A stretch of 18,252 bases of DNA, taken from the NCBI GenBank assembly GCA_007126995.1, contig SLAD01000157.1, positions 1 to 18,252 of the forward strand, in the 5' to 3' direction. The notes under the pieces were generated by a model. The model was given only the letters and a program-made list of their open reading frames with translations, did no database searches and was not told where the DNA came from. Of this stretch, positions 1 through 6,855 are shown piece after piece (position 1 is the stretch's first letter; each line of letters opens with the position of its first letter). The DNA comes from Kiritimatiellia bacterium (lineage in GTDB: Bacteria > Verrucomicrobiota > Kiritimatiellia > SLAD01). A program made the position numbers and the translations under genes.

Positions 1-951
1 CAGGTGGTGGTATACCGTGCCGTGATGAATCAGATTGCCGGATTGGTTCAGCCTTGGATTCCTGTGCTCTGTTTCTCCCTGGTTTTTGTCACCGCGATTC
101 AAGGCCTGTTCTGGGTGGCGGTGGTCGCCTGCGTCATCGGCATTCCGAGCACCGTATTGATGTGCTGGTTCGTAAAAGAGCGCACCGAAATCAGCACCAG
201 CACGAAGCGGGAAAAGGGACTGTTCCGCAGCATGTACGAAGTGATGAAAAACCGGCACTTCGCCAAGATTTTCGCGCTCTACTGGCTGATCGGCCTGTCC
301 TTCGGTGTCTTCATTCAAATCGGTTTCTTCCTGAATGTCTACTGGGTCATGGGCTCCGCGTTGTCCGGCGCCAAACTCGGCGCCTGGGTCTCAATGGTCG
401 CGTGGGGGCTGGGCTTTATCGCGTTGCCATTGATCAACTGGGGCTGCCGCCGGTTTCAGAAGCATCGTGTCCTGCAATTCGCCATTGTCTGGATGGCCAT
501 CGGGACGCTGCTGAAATGGTGGTGCATGAACCCCGACCATCCCGAGTACCAATTCATCCTTCCCTTCTTCTTCTCGGTGGGGATCAGTTCGGTCTACACC
601 GTGTTGCCGACCATGATGGCGGACGTGACTGATGTAGACGAATTCTATTTCGGCGTGCGGCGCGAGGGCATGTTCGGCGCGGTGATGGCCTTTCTGATGA
701 AGGTGATCGGCGCGTTCACTCCGATACTGGCCGGTGCCGTGCTGGTTATGTCCGGTTTCGATCCAGCGCTGGAATACGAGCAGGAAGCCTCGACCATCCT
801 GAACATGCGCATCATGTACTCCTTTGTCTCCGCGGGGATGTTATTGCTGGCGCTGCTGATACTGATCCGCTACCCGCTCACCCGCGATAAGATCGAAGAG
901 ATCAAGACAGAGCTTCATCGTCGCCATCTGGAAGAATCACCCGCTGTTTAA
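1..951 (+). CDS. GPH-family sugar:cation symporter (MFS), 5' end outside the window
   Basis: C-terminal two thirds of a glycoside-pentoside-hexuronide:cation symporter, an inner-membrane importer of sugars with Na+ or H+. The frame is open from base 1, so the GTG at 4 is probably not the true start; families of this type are about 450-500 residues and 315 are visible. The protein is a run of hydrophobic segments typical of MFS. The segment PTMMADVTDVDEFYFGVRRE followed by a Gly/Met/Ala-rich helix is the characteristic GPH loop (ADv-D--E---G-RREG) in the C-terminal half. The tail is charged and cytoplasmic. Substrate cannot be read from sequence. The next plus-strand frame starts 71 bp downstream and looks unrelated. 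Confidence 0.85.
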   Translation, partial: QVVVYRAVMNQIAGLVQPWIPVLCFSLVFVTAIQGLFWVAVVACVIGIPSTVLMCWFVKERTEISTSTKREKGLFRSMYEVMKNRHFAKIFALYWLIGLSFGVFIQIGFFLNVYWVMGSALSGAKLGAWVSMVAWGLGFIALPLINWGCRRFQKHRVLQFAIVWMAIGTLLKWWCMNPDHPEYQFILPFFFSVGISSVYTVLPTMMADVTDVDEFYFGVRREGMFGAVMAFLMKVIGAFTPILAGAVLVMSGFDPALEYEQEASTILNMRIMYSFVSAGMLLLALLILIRYPLTRDKIEEIKTELHRRHLEESPAV

Positions 952-1022
952 ACGAGCCCCGGTGCGAAAAACAGTTTCCAGTCGAAGGTAATGAACACGG
1001 CGGATGCGCCCATCCAAATCCG

Positions 1023-1691
1023 TTGATCAGGCCCAGAACCGGAAAATTAGAATCGATTCGATGTCAGGCTGAAGCTGTCGCCTCGGCGTGTTATTCTTTA
1101 CGCTGGCGGTATGCAGGAAGAGTGGATCTCGTTTCGAAAAGTTTCAACAATTCCGGAACTTGGCCCTACACGATTGCCCCCTATATGGGATACACGGACA
1201 TCATCTTCGGCCAGGAATGGGGCCAAGGATTACCGCAGGGCGAGCGCGTCAGGCGGGGCACGGTCTATCATTGCCCTTCCTGGCCTAGATCTGATTTCTA
1301 TCAGCAATATCCCGGAGATAACCAAGTCTGGAGGCGGTATTGGGGATATGTGTTGGGCGGATACGGGATGAACCGCACCCTTCATGTTCCGGTGGGGCAG
1401 TTCCCTTCAGGCGACTGGGGAATGCAACTCACCATCAGTACCCGCATAACGTCGATTCAAAATCCGGGTCGGCGTATGCTCGTAGCGTGTGGTCGCGGGA
1501 ACTATGCCGATCTGGGAAGCCATTGGGACTTCAACAGCGCGGGTACCCCGGGCTATGCCCACAATGTGGACGTCTCGCGCCATGGCAGCGGGGGGAACTT
1601 GGTTCGCTTGGATGGCAGCGCACTCACCATGGAAACCGATGCCATGATCGCGGCGGGCCGAGCCGGCCGACTGCACGGCTATCGGGAATGA
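1023..1691 (+). CDS. H-X9-DG domain protein lacking its prepilin N-terminus (possible remnant)
   Basis: About 222 residues from a TTG codon. Near the C-terminus is SRHGSGGNLVRLDGSA, a His followed by nine residues and Asp-Gly. This is the H-X9-DG signature of the abundant pseudopilin-like proteins of Planctomycetota, Lentisphaerota and Verrucomicrobiota. Upstream the frame has typical family features: WPYTIAPYMGYTD, a YHCPSW segment, and aromatic, Gly-rich stretches. Such proteins normally begin with a type IV prepilin leader and a hydrophobic helix (FTLIELLVVIAII type). None is seen here, and the first 40 or so residues look like noise. The gene is therefore probably 5'-truncated or decayed, and the start is uncertain; codons near 1111 are in another frame. 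Function of the family is unclear; surface or secretion roles are assumed. Confidence 0.55.
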   Translation: MIRPRTGKLESIRCQAEAVASACYSLRWRYAGRVDLVSKSFNNSGTWPYTIAPYMGYTDIIFGQEWGQGLPQGERVRRGTVYHCPSWPRSDFYQQYPGDNQVWRRYWGYVLGGYGMNRTLHVPVGQFPSGDWGMQLTISTRITSIQNPGRRMLVACGRGNYADLGSHWDFNSAGTPGYAHNVDVSRHGSGGNLVRLDGSALTMETDAMIAAGRAGRLHGYRE

Positions 1692-1830
1692 TCGGCGTCG
1701 GGCGTACCCGCTGGACCAATCTCCCTTGTGGACTCTATTCCCTTGATCAGGTTCCACCAGCCGGCTAGAGAATTACGTAGAATGCGTCGGAGCCGTTGAT
1801 TTGCGTCTGCAAAACCCTGCGGGTACCTGA

Positions 1831-3033
1831 CTAAAAGTCCATGAATGCGCGTACGAAACCGCCGCCAAAGCGGGTTTGGTCGAAGTTGAGGGCAGACCCC
1901 GCCTCGAGCTGAAGCCGCTCGATGGTGTATTGTAGGCTGGCGGTAGCGCGTCCTAAAAAGACGGTGTCATTTCGACGTTCATCGTCATCCAGCGATTCAC
2001 GGCGATCATCCAGCACATTGATTAACAGCAGTGTATTCAGTTGCAGCCGCTCTCGCAATCGCCAGGTACGTCCGGCATAGAGAATCCGGTCCGTGCGCTC
2101 CAGACGCAGACTTTCTGCTTCGTTGAACGGATACACGTTGTCTTCGTCGAAATAAACGAAATAGAAACCGGCGCGTTGATGACCATGATCAGGGCGTCTA
2201 CGCCACCACTCCAGGGTACCGCTAATATAGTCGCGATCTACGAAAAAATCGTTACGGTCTCCCGCCACCAAGCCGACACGTTGCTTGCTGCCGTGTTCCC
2301 CCTCGACATCAAGACGTACATGGCTGTTATCGGTGAATTGGTAGCGCGTCCCCAAGGTGCCTGCGTAGCGCTCGAAATCGAACACGAAGGACTGCCGCGG
2401 ATTCGTGAACCGGCTGGGGAGGTCCACATCGCTGGTGAAGTAGACGGACCAGTTACTTCCTATCCGGCTGGATAGATCCCATTGCAAGTTGACCGGTTGA
2501 CGCTGAACACTGGCATCGTCGGGGTTCTTGTCACCGAACACGAAGAGCGGCAGCAGGACTTGAGCCCGTGAGTATAAGCGACGGCCTGAGAAGGTGACCG
2601 CTGTACCAATGTCCGCCTCGGCTTTCACCGCCGAAGGTTGCCCGAGCAATTCCACGGACCATGCCGGCGTAAGGTGATAGCGTGCACCGATAGAAAACCG
2701 CTGGAAGGTGCCATCGAAGTCGCGGTCGCGTAAATAGTCCGCGAATAGATCGAATGAGGGGGTGGCGGCCTGTTGTACTTTGAGGTGCTGGTAGAGATAT
2801 AGATCATCGCTGCGCAACGAACCGCCGGCGCCGATAAAGGCATTGGTGGTAGCGTCAAATCGTTCCAGTGCGTCGGGCAGCGGCAGGTAGGAGAAGCGAT
2901 TGATAAAGTAGTGGCGTGCAAGTTGATAATCCCTGGGCTCAAATTCGTCGCCACGAAAAAGGGCTTCAGCCGTTACGGGGACGAACAGGGCAAACAAGAC
3001 GAATAACCGGCTGGGGGAAACGATGCTTTTCAT
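1831..3033 (-). CDS. Outer-membrane beta-barrel protein, function unknown
   Basis: The ATG at 3033 gives 400 residues. It is preferred over the longer frame to 3126 because the protein then starts with a signal peptide: MKSIVSPSR, a hydrophobic core (LFVLFALFVPVTAEA), and an Ala-rich cleavage region. The mature part has alternating hydrophobic/polar strands with many Tyr, Phe and Arg (for example SNWSVYFTSDVDLPSRF, RYAGTLGTRYQFTDNSHVRL, GTLEWWRRR). It ends in RAFMDF, the C-terminal aromatic signal for BAM-dependent outer-membrane insertion. Acidic loops are frequent. I recognise no named family; it could be an uncharacterised porin-like or polysaccharide-export accessory barrel. It is divergent from the SnoaL-like gene, with 104 bp between starts. 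Confidence 0.65.
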   Translation of the reverse strand: MKSIVSPSRLFVLFALFVPVTAEALFRGDEFEPRDYQLARHYFINRFSYLPLPDALERFDATTNAFIGAGGSLRSDDLYLYQHLKVQQAATPSFDLFADYLRDRDFDGTFQRFSIGARYHLTPAWSVELLGQPSAVKAEADIGTAVTFSGRRLYSRAQVLLPLFVFGDKNPDDASVQRQPVNLQWDLSSRIGSNWSVYFTSDVDLPSRFTNPRQSFVFDFERYAGTLGTRYQFTDNSHVRLDVEGEHGSKQRVGLVAGDRNDFFVDRDYISGTLEWWRRRPDHGHQRAGFYFVYFDEDNVYPFNEAESLRLERTDRILYAGRTWRLRERLQLNTLLLINVLDDRRESLDDDERRNDTVFLGRATASLQYTIERLQLEAGSALNFDQTRFGGGFVRAFMDF

Positions 3034-3137
3034 TCCCACACTTGTCGCTAGCAACAGCGCATCTGTCAAGCAAGAGCCGCCGCGCATTGATCCGAAAACA
3101 CTTGCCAGCCGATCACCGTTTGCCACATCTTACCGCC

Positions 3138-3521
3138 ATGAAACCAAAAGACGTTCTCGAACAATGGATTGATCTCCTGAATCAAGGGAAGGTCAATGAA
3201 GCCGCCGCAATGTATGCTGAAGAGGCCACGCTGCTGCCCACGTTTTCGGCCAAGATACTGAAGACGCCAGCAGATAGACTGGACTACTTTACGCAGTTGG
3301 GGCAGAAGCCGAACTTGTCGATCTCGCATCATGCCGCAACGCAACATGTGTTTGAGCATGGCGAGTCGTTGGCGACGTTGAGCGGCATCTATACGTTCAA
3401 ATTCGATATTGATGGCACCCCGCTCACGTTTGAGGCCCGCTACACCTTTGTGGTGGATACCCAGCAGGGTGCGCCGATCCTTCATCACCATTCCAGCCAA
3501 ATCCCGCGCGGTATGGTGTAA
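3138..3521 (+). CDS. SnoaL-like / NTF2-fold small protein
   Basis: 127 residues from the ATG at 3138. The frame is open further upstream, but that part lies over the promoter region of the divergent gene and has no family resemblance. The start MKPKDVLEQWIDLLNQGKVN followed by EAAAMYAEEATLLP is the classic opening of SnoaL-like and ketosteroid-isomerase-like NTF2-fold proteins: a helix, then a 'YA-dA---P' turn. The later strands (SGIYTFKFDIDG, LTFEARYTFVV, ILHHHSSQIP) complete the cone-shaped sheet. The HHHSSQIP ending recalls the family that includes the CaMKII association domain. A real substrate cannot be inferred. The downstream ligase-like gene starts 37 bp later, so the two are probably co-transcribed. 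Confidence 0.75.
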   Translation: MKPKDVLEQWIDLLNQGKVNEAAAMYAEEATLLPTFSAKILKTPADRLDYFTQLGQKPNLSISHHAATQHVFEHGESLATLSGIYTFKFDIDGTPLTFEARYTFVVDTQQGAPILHHHSSQIPRGMV

Positions 3522-3527
3522 TGCTTT

Positions 3528-3543
3528 CCGGGCGAACACCCGG
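3528..3543 (+). repeat. Short hairpin between two co-directional genes
   Basis: A 5-bp stem (CCGGG / CCCGG) with a 6-nt loop in the 37-bp spacer between the SnoaL-like and ligase-like genes. It has no T tract, so it is unlikely to be a terminator. The AAGGA ribosome binding site of the next gene follows directly. It may be chance. Confidence 0.25.
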
Positions 3544-3558
3544 TAAGGATGCCGCCGA

Positions 3559-4497
3559 ATGAGGCTGCTCACCGATGCGCCGTCGGCGACGCGAACCTTT
3601 CTGCCGCCGGGCGCAATCTGGCAGTCCTGCGCGCTCCATGCGTTAAGCGAGCCGGACGCCAGCCTGTGGGAGGTATTCGGTAATGGCGCGCCCTGTCATT
3701 ATTGCGATGTCGAAGATGTGGTGGACGGCTCAGACTCCGCGCGCCGGATCGTCCTGATCGAGTTCGCGCCCACCTCCCAATTCGCACAGGCCCAAGCGGC
3801 GATGAAATCGCGCGCGGATTGGCCTTCGAACTGGGCCTGTTTGGCCTTGGAAGGGAGTCAATTCCAAGGCCAGCGCGGTCGCCCGTGGGTGGCGCTGCGC
3901 GGCAACATGCACCTGACCTGCCAGTACGAGATCGGCCTGCCGGCCGATCAAGTGCAAGCAGGACTCACCGCCTTGCCGGCCGTCGCCACCGTTGCCGCGA
4001 TTCGCGCCGCTTCATCGCATCAAGCCGAGCCCCGCATCAAATGGGTCAACGATGTCCTGCTGGATGGCCACAAGGTGGCAGGCGTGTTGACCGCTTCACG
4101 TTTGCAGGGATCGACCTTATCCAGCGCACTGTTCGGGATTGGCATCAATCTGGTGCACGCGCCCGATCTGCCCCGCCAGCCGTTCGCGCCGGAGCCCGGT
4201 TCGTTGGCCACTTTCAATATAGAGCTGTCAGCGATGTGGCAGCAATTACAGGCGCAACTCGATGAAGGTGTGCGGCAATTGCGCGAGGAAGGGGAGCATG
4301 CGCTGGTGTCCGCCTATGAAGCCGCGGCGGACTTTATCGGGCGCAACGTGCAGATTTGGCCGGAGGAATGGGAAGGCGCGACACAGCCGGAAGCGCTGCT
4401 GGCGGGACGCGTGCGGGGACTGGCACCCGATCTATCGCTCCTGATCGACGGAATCGATGAGCCGGTCCGCAAAGGCCGGATGACGTATTCGAATTAG
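3559..4497 (+). CDS. Biotin/lipoate protein ligase-like protein (BirA catalytic fold)
   Basis: 312 residues from the ATG at 3559, with AAGGA about 10 bases upstream. Core motifs of biotin-[acetyl-CoA-carboxylase] ligase are present in order. SQFQGQRGRPW (about residues 98-108) corresponds to the GRGRRGR biotinyl-AMP loop. KWVNDVLLDGHKVAGVLT (about 165) corresponds to KWPNDI-----K--GIL, and GIGINL (about 195) also matches. The C-terminus resembles the small SH3-like domain. Unlike ordinary BirA there are about 75 extra residues before the APTSQFAQAQ segment, with no helix-turn-helix, and the key loop is shortened (QGQRGR). It may be a specialised or divergent ligase rather than the housekeeping enzyme. 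Its stop codon overlaps the end of deoB by four bases in a convergent arrangement. Confidence 0.7.
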   Translation: MRLLTDAPSATRTFLPPGAIWQSCALHALSEPDASLWEVFGNGAPCHYCDVEDVVDGSDSARRIVLIEFAPTSQFAQAQAAMKSRADWPSNWACLALEGSQFQGQRGRPWVALRGNMHLTCQYEIGLPADQVQAGLTALPAVATVAAIRAASSHQAEPRIKWVNDVLLDGHKVAGVLTASRLQGSTLSSALFGIGINLVHAPDLPRQPFAPEPGSLATFNIELSAMWQQLQAQLDEGVRQLREEGEHALVSAYEAAADFIGRNVQIWPEEWEGATQPEALLAGRVRGLAPDLSLLIDGIDEPVRKGRMTYSN

Positions 4498-5672
4498 CTC
4501 AGAAACGATTTCCCTTTCGGCATCGGGTCGATGCCGAAATAGTCGGCCAGGCTTTGGGCCACATCATAAAAGCCGATACGCAGGCCGAGATTCCGTGACG
4601 GTTGCCCCTTTTGATACACCAGCAGCGGCACATACTCGCGCGTATGATCCGTGCCCTTGAAGGTGGGATCGTTCCCGTGATCAGCGGTGATAATCAACAG
4701 GTCATCCTCATTCAGCATGTCGATGTAATCGGCAAAAAAGGCGTCCGTCTGCACGAGGGCGTCCGCGTACCCTTGCGGGTCGCGACGATGGCCGTAAATC
4801 ATGTCGAAATCGATAAAGTTGGCGACGATCAAGCCCTCTTTGCTGTCCCGCGTAAAGCGGCGCACGGCTTCTTGTGAGGTTTCTGTGTTGCCGGTATGAT
4901 CCGATTCCGTGATGCCGCGATGGGCATAGATGTCTTCGATCTTGCCGACGGCATAAACGGGGAAGCCCGCATCCTTGACGCGCTCTAAAATGAGCGGCTC
5001 GGTGGGCTGGAATGCGTAGTCGCGGCGATCCTTGGTGCGCTCGAATGCGCCGGGGGAGCCGTTGAACGGGCGGGCAATCACACGACCGGTCCGATACGGA
5101 TTACACAGCTCTCGCGCGATTTCGCAGGCACGATATAACTCCTCTAAAGGAACGACATCGTTGTGGGCCGCAATCTGAAAAACGGAATCGGCGCTGGTGT
5201 AGACGATCCATTTGCCCGTTTGCATGTGCTCTTCGCCCAGTTCGGCGATAATCCCGGTCCCGCTGGCGGCCTTGTTGCCGATAATTTCACGGCCCGTTTG
5301 TTCGACAAAGGCCTCGATCAGTTCGGGCGGGAAGGAGGGTGCGTCGGGCGGGAACAAGCTAAAGCCCGGATTCATTTCGATCCCGGCCAGTTCCCAGTGC
5401 CCGGTGATGGTGTCTTTCCCTTCGGAAAGCTCCTGCATCGCGCCGAAGGACGCCGCGGGCGTGTCGACGGCCGATATGCCGAGGAGCGGTTTCGCCTGTG
5501 GGAGCAGCGCAGGAATATTGCCCAAGCCCATCGCTTCAAAGAAGGGTAGCTTGAGACCGCCTACGGTCTCGGCAATGTTGGGCAGGGTCGCCGAGCCGAC
5601 GTCGCCGTACTGATCGGCGTCCGGTGCCTCGCCAATACCGACAGAATCCAAAATGATGAGTATTGCGCGCAT
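4494..5672 (-). CDS. deoB: Phosphopentomutase
   Basis: 392 residues, normal for DeoB. It interconverts (deoxy)ribose 1-phosphate and (deoxy)ribose 5-phosphate in nucleoside catabolism, using two Mn2+ and a phosphothreonine. Seen: ILIILDSVGIGEAPDAD at the N-terminus (metal Asp), GKDTITGHWELAG around residues 85-97 holding the phosphoacceptor Thr, and ITADHGNDPTFKGTDHTREY near the C-terminus with the remaining metal ligands. A CGGAGG ribosome site lies just before the ATG. It has no N- or C-terminal encapsulation-like helix, so it probably works in the cytosol and feeds deoxyribose 5-phosphate to the compartment. It is the last gene of the BMC operon, 19 bp after a BMC-P gene, and runs convergently into the ligase-like gene with overlapping stops and no room for a terminator. 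Confidence 0.96.
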   Translation of the reverse strand: MRAILIILDSVGIGEAPDADQYGDVGSATLPNIAETVGGLKLPFFEAMGLGNIPALLPQAKPLLGISAVDTPAASFGAMQELSEGKDTITGHWELAGIEMNPGFSLFPPDAPSFPPELIEAFVEQTGREIIGNKAASGTGIIAELGEEHMQTGKWIVYTSADSVFQIAAHNDVVPLEELYRACEIARELCNPYRTGRVIARPFNGSPGAFERTKDRRDYAFQPTEPLILERVKDAGFPVYAVGKIEDIYAHRGITESDHTGNTETSQEAVRRFTRDSKEGLIVANFIDFDMIYGHRRDPQGYADALVQTDAFFADYIDMLNEDDLLIITADHGNDPTFKGTDHTREYVPLLVYQKGQPSRNLGLRIGFYDVAQSLADYFGIDPMPKGKSFLS

Positions 5673-5691
5673 GGTGGTCGCCTCCGGTCTC

Positions 5692-5961
5692 TCAGGTTTC
5701 GATATGATCGACGATGCCTACGATAATGGTGCGCAGCGGGGCTGTGGTACTGTCCACAATCTGGCGCGCGCCATTGCCTTCATCAAGCAGCAGTACGGCA
5801 TCGCCCATGCCGGCCGCCACGCCGCCATCAATCGCAATCACGGTATCGCCCGTGCGCTTGCCCTGATGATCCGTCTTGTCGACCAGCAACAGCTTCTTCC
5901 CGTCGTAAAAGGAGTGGTTGATGGTGGAAACCAAGTTGCCGCTCACAATGCCCGTCATCAT
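5692..5961 (-). CDS. BMC-P shell vertex protein (EutN/CcmL family)
   Basis: 89 residues. Proteins of this family form pentamers that cap the vertices of bacterial microcompartments. It begins MTGIVSGNLVSTINHSFYDG, continues with KLLLVDK and DTVIAIDGGVAAGMGDAVLL, then EGNGARQI, and ends IIVGIVDHIET. These match the family pattern G-V-G-vv-T---------l--v, D--GaG-Ge-VL---G-sAR, i-GIVD. The start overlaps the preceding BMC-P stop by four bases (ATGA); ATG codons at 5961 and 5958 are both possible. It is one of three BMC-P genes in the operon and is clearly diverged from the other two, so they probably occupy distinct or mixed vertices. Confidence 0.93.
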   Translation of the reverse strand: MMTGIVSGNLVSTINHSFYDGKKLLLVDKTDHQGKRTGDTVIAIDGGVAAGMGDAVLLLDEGNGARQIVDSTTAPLRTIIVGIVDHIET

Positions 5962-6242
5962 GATGCACCGCCCTGGTCTACGTCCAAATCATCGACAATG
6001 CCCACAATGGCGTGATCGACCGGCACAAAGGTGGGATCCAGCGTCATGGCCGCTTCACGGCCGCCTTCGAAATAGACCAATTCATCGGGACCCGCCATGC
6101 GGGTGGAATCGGCGCAGACCAAGGTCTTGCCCTTGGGTTTCCGGTCCTTCGACAGGGGTTGCACCCAAAGCATCGGGACGGTTTCCAGTCCCGGATACGT
6201 TGAACAGGTCACGACACGTCCAATCACTTTTCCCAGTTGCAT
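5958..6242 (-). CDS. BMC-P shell vertex protein (EutN/CcmL family), divergent copy
   Basis: 94 residues, MQLGKVIGRVVTCSTYPGLE at the start and AIVGIVDDLDVD near the end, as in EutN/CcmL pentamers. The middle departs from the standard GaG-Ge-V motif: it reads ADSTRMAGPDELVYFEGGRE, so the loop around the pentamer axis is altered. It starts one base after the stop of the PduT-like BMC-T gene and overlaps the next BMC-P gene, implying translational coupling. A pentameric vertex role is inferred from family membership. Its different axial loop may tune the pore or its partner. Confidence 0.9.
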   Translation of the reverse strand: MQLGKVIGRVVTCSTYPGLETVPMLWVQPLSKDRKPKGKTLVCADSTRMAGPDELVYFEGGREAAMTLDPTFVPVDHAIVGIVDDLDVDQGGAS

Positions 6243-6243
6243 A

Positions 6244-6855
6244 TCAGGCCAGCTCCCCGTTGAGGTTGGTGCATTGCGCTTCGCCGAATGCGGTATTGAA
6301 ATTGATTTGCGCCGCCAAGGCCTCGTGCGGTGAAGTGATAATCCGTTGGCTGACGGGATGCTGCTTGTCTTGCAGGTAAAGCACCGCTAGTTCGATCGCC
6401 GCTTCCACATCGTATAACTCGCCGCAGACAATGCTGACGGCTTTGCCGTGCAATAGAGCATCGGCTAGCCGCAACTCGATCAGATCGACCGGTGTGCCTT
6501 TTAGCATCCGTTCGGTAGCCAGTATATTGCACGATGCCGTTTGCGTTTCGATGATGCCGATCGCGCCGTCGCGACAGGTTTGCCGTTTGCCGAAGATGGC
6601 ATCGTAAAGCGGATCGGCCACGTCCGGCAGGAAGATATGGTCGAGTAAGGCATCCCGGGCCCAGAACAAGCCTTCTTCATATGACTCCTCAACGGAAGCC
6701 GTGCTGCCTGCGATCAACGTGAGGTACCGGCCATGGCTGATGGTCCCGCATTTGAGCAGCGAGATCGGCGCCTTCTTGACCAAGGCATCGGTTGCGTGCA
6801 TACCCGCGGTGATGTCCTTGAATTCAAGGGTGGCTATGGCCGGATATTTCTTCAT
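6244..6855 (-). CDS. BMC-T tandem-domain shell protein, PduT-like
   Basis: 203 residues from the ATG at 6855, which overlaps the dehydrogenase stop by one base (TGATG); a TTG one codon earlier is less likely. Two BMC domains are visible. The first runs from AIATLEFKDITAGMHATDAL (residues 6-25), the second from AIGIIETQTASCNILATERM (about 98-117). The protein should trimerise into a pseudohexameric facet tile. Overall it resembles PduT (LLxxxTIxxGxxLxLxxG after the first helix, and IITSPHEAL near the end like PduT's IPRPHEAM). PduT carries a [4Fe-4S] cluster on a pore Cys in TICPGK. Here the equivalent is TISHGR, with Ser40 at that place and a Cys at 36, so cluster binding is doubtful or altered. 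Confidence 0.9.
   Translation of the reverse strand: MKKYPAIATLEFKDITAGMHATDALVKKAPISLLKCGTISHGRYLTLIAGSTASVEESYEEGLFWARDALLDHIFLPDVADPLYDAIFGKRQTCRDGAIGIIETQTASCNILATERMLKGTPVDLIELRLADALLHGKAVSIVCGELYDVEAAIELAVLYLQDKQHPVSQRIITSPHEALAAQINFNTAFGEAQCTNLNGELA

Noticed and set aside
3064..3069. TTGACA (minus strand) as promoter of the outer-membrane protein gene
   Set aside because: It lies only about 30 bases before the ATG with no -10 box at 16-18 bp; transcription would start at the start codon itself.
5163..5613. Two plus-strand open frames opposite deoB
   Set aside because: Shadows of deoB, which has full-length family motifs on the minus strand.
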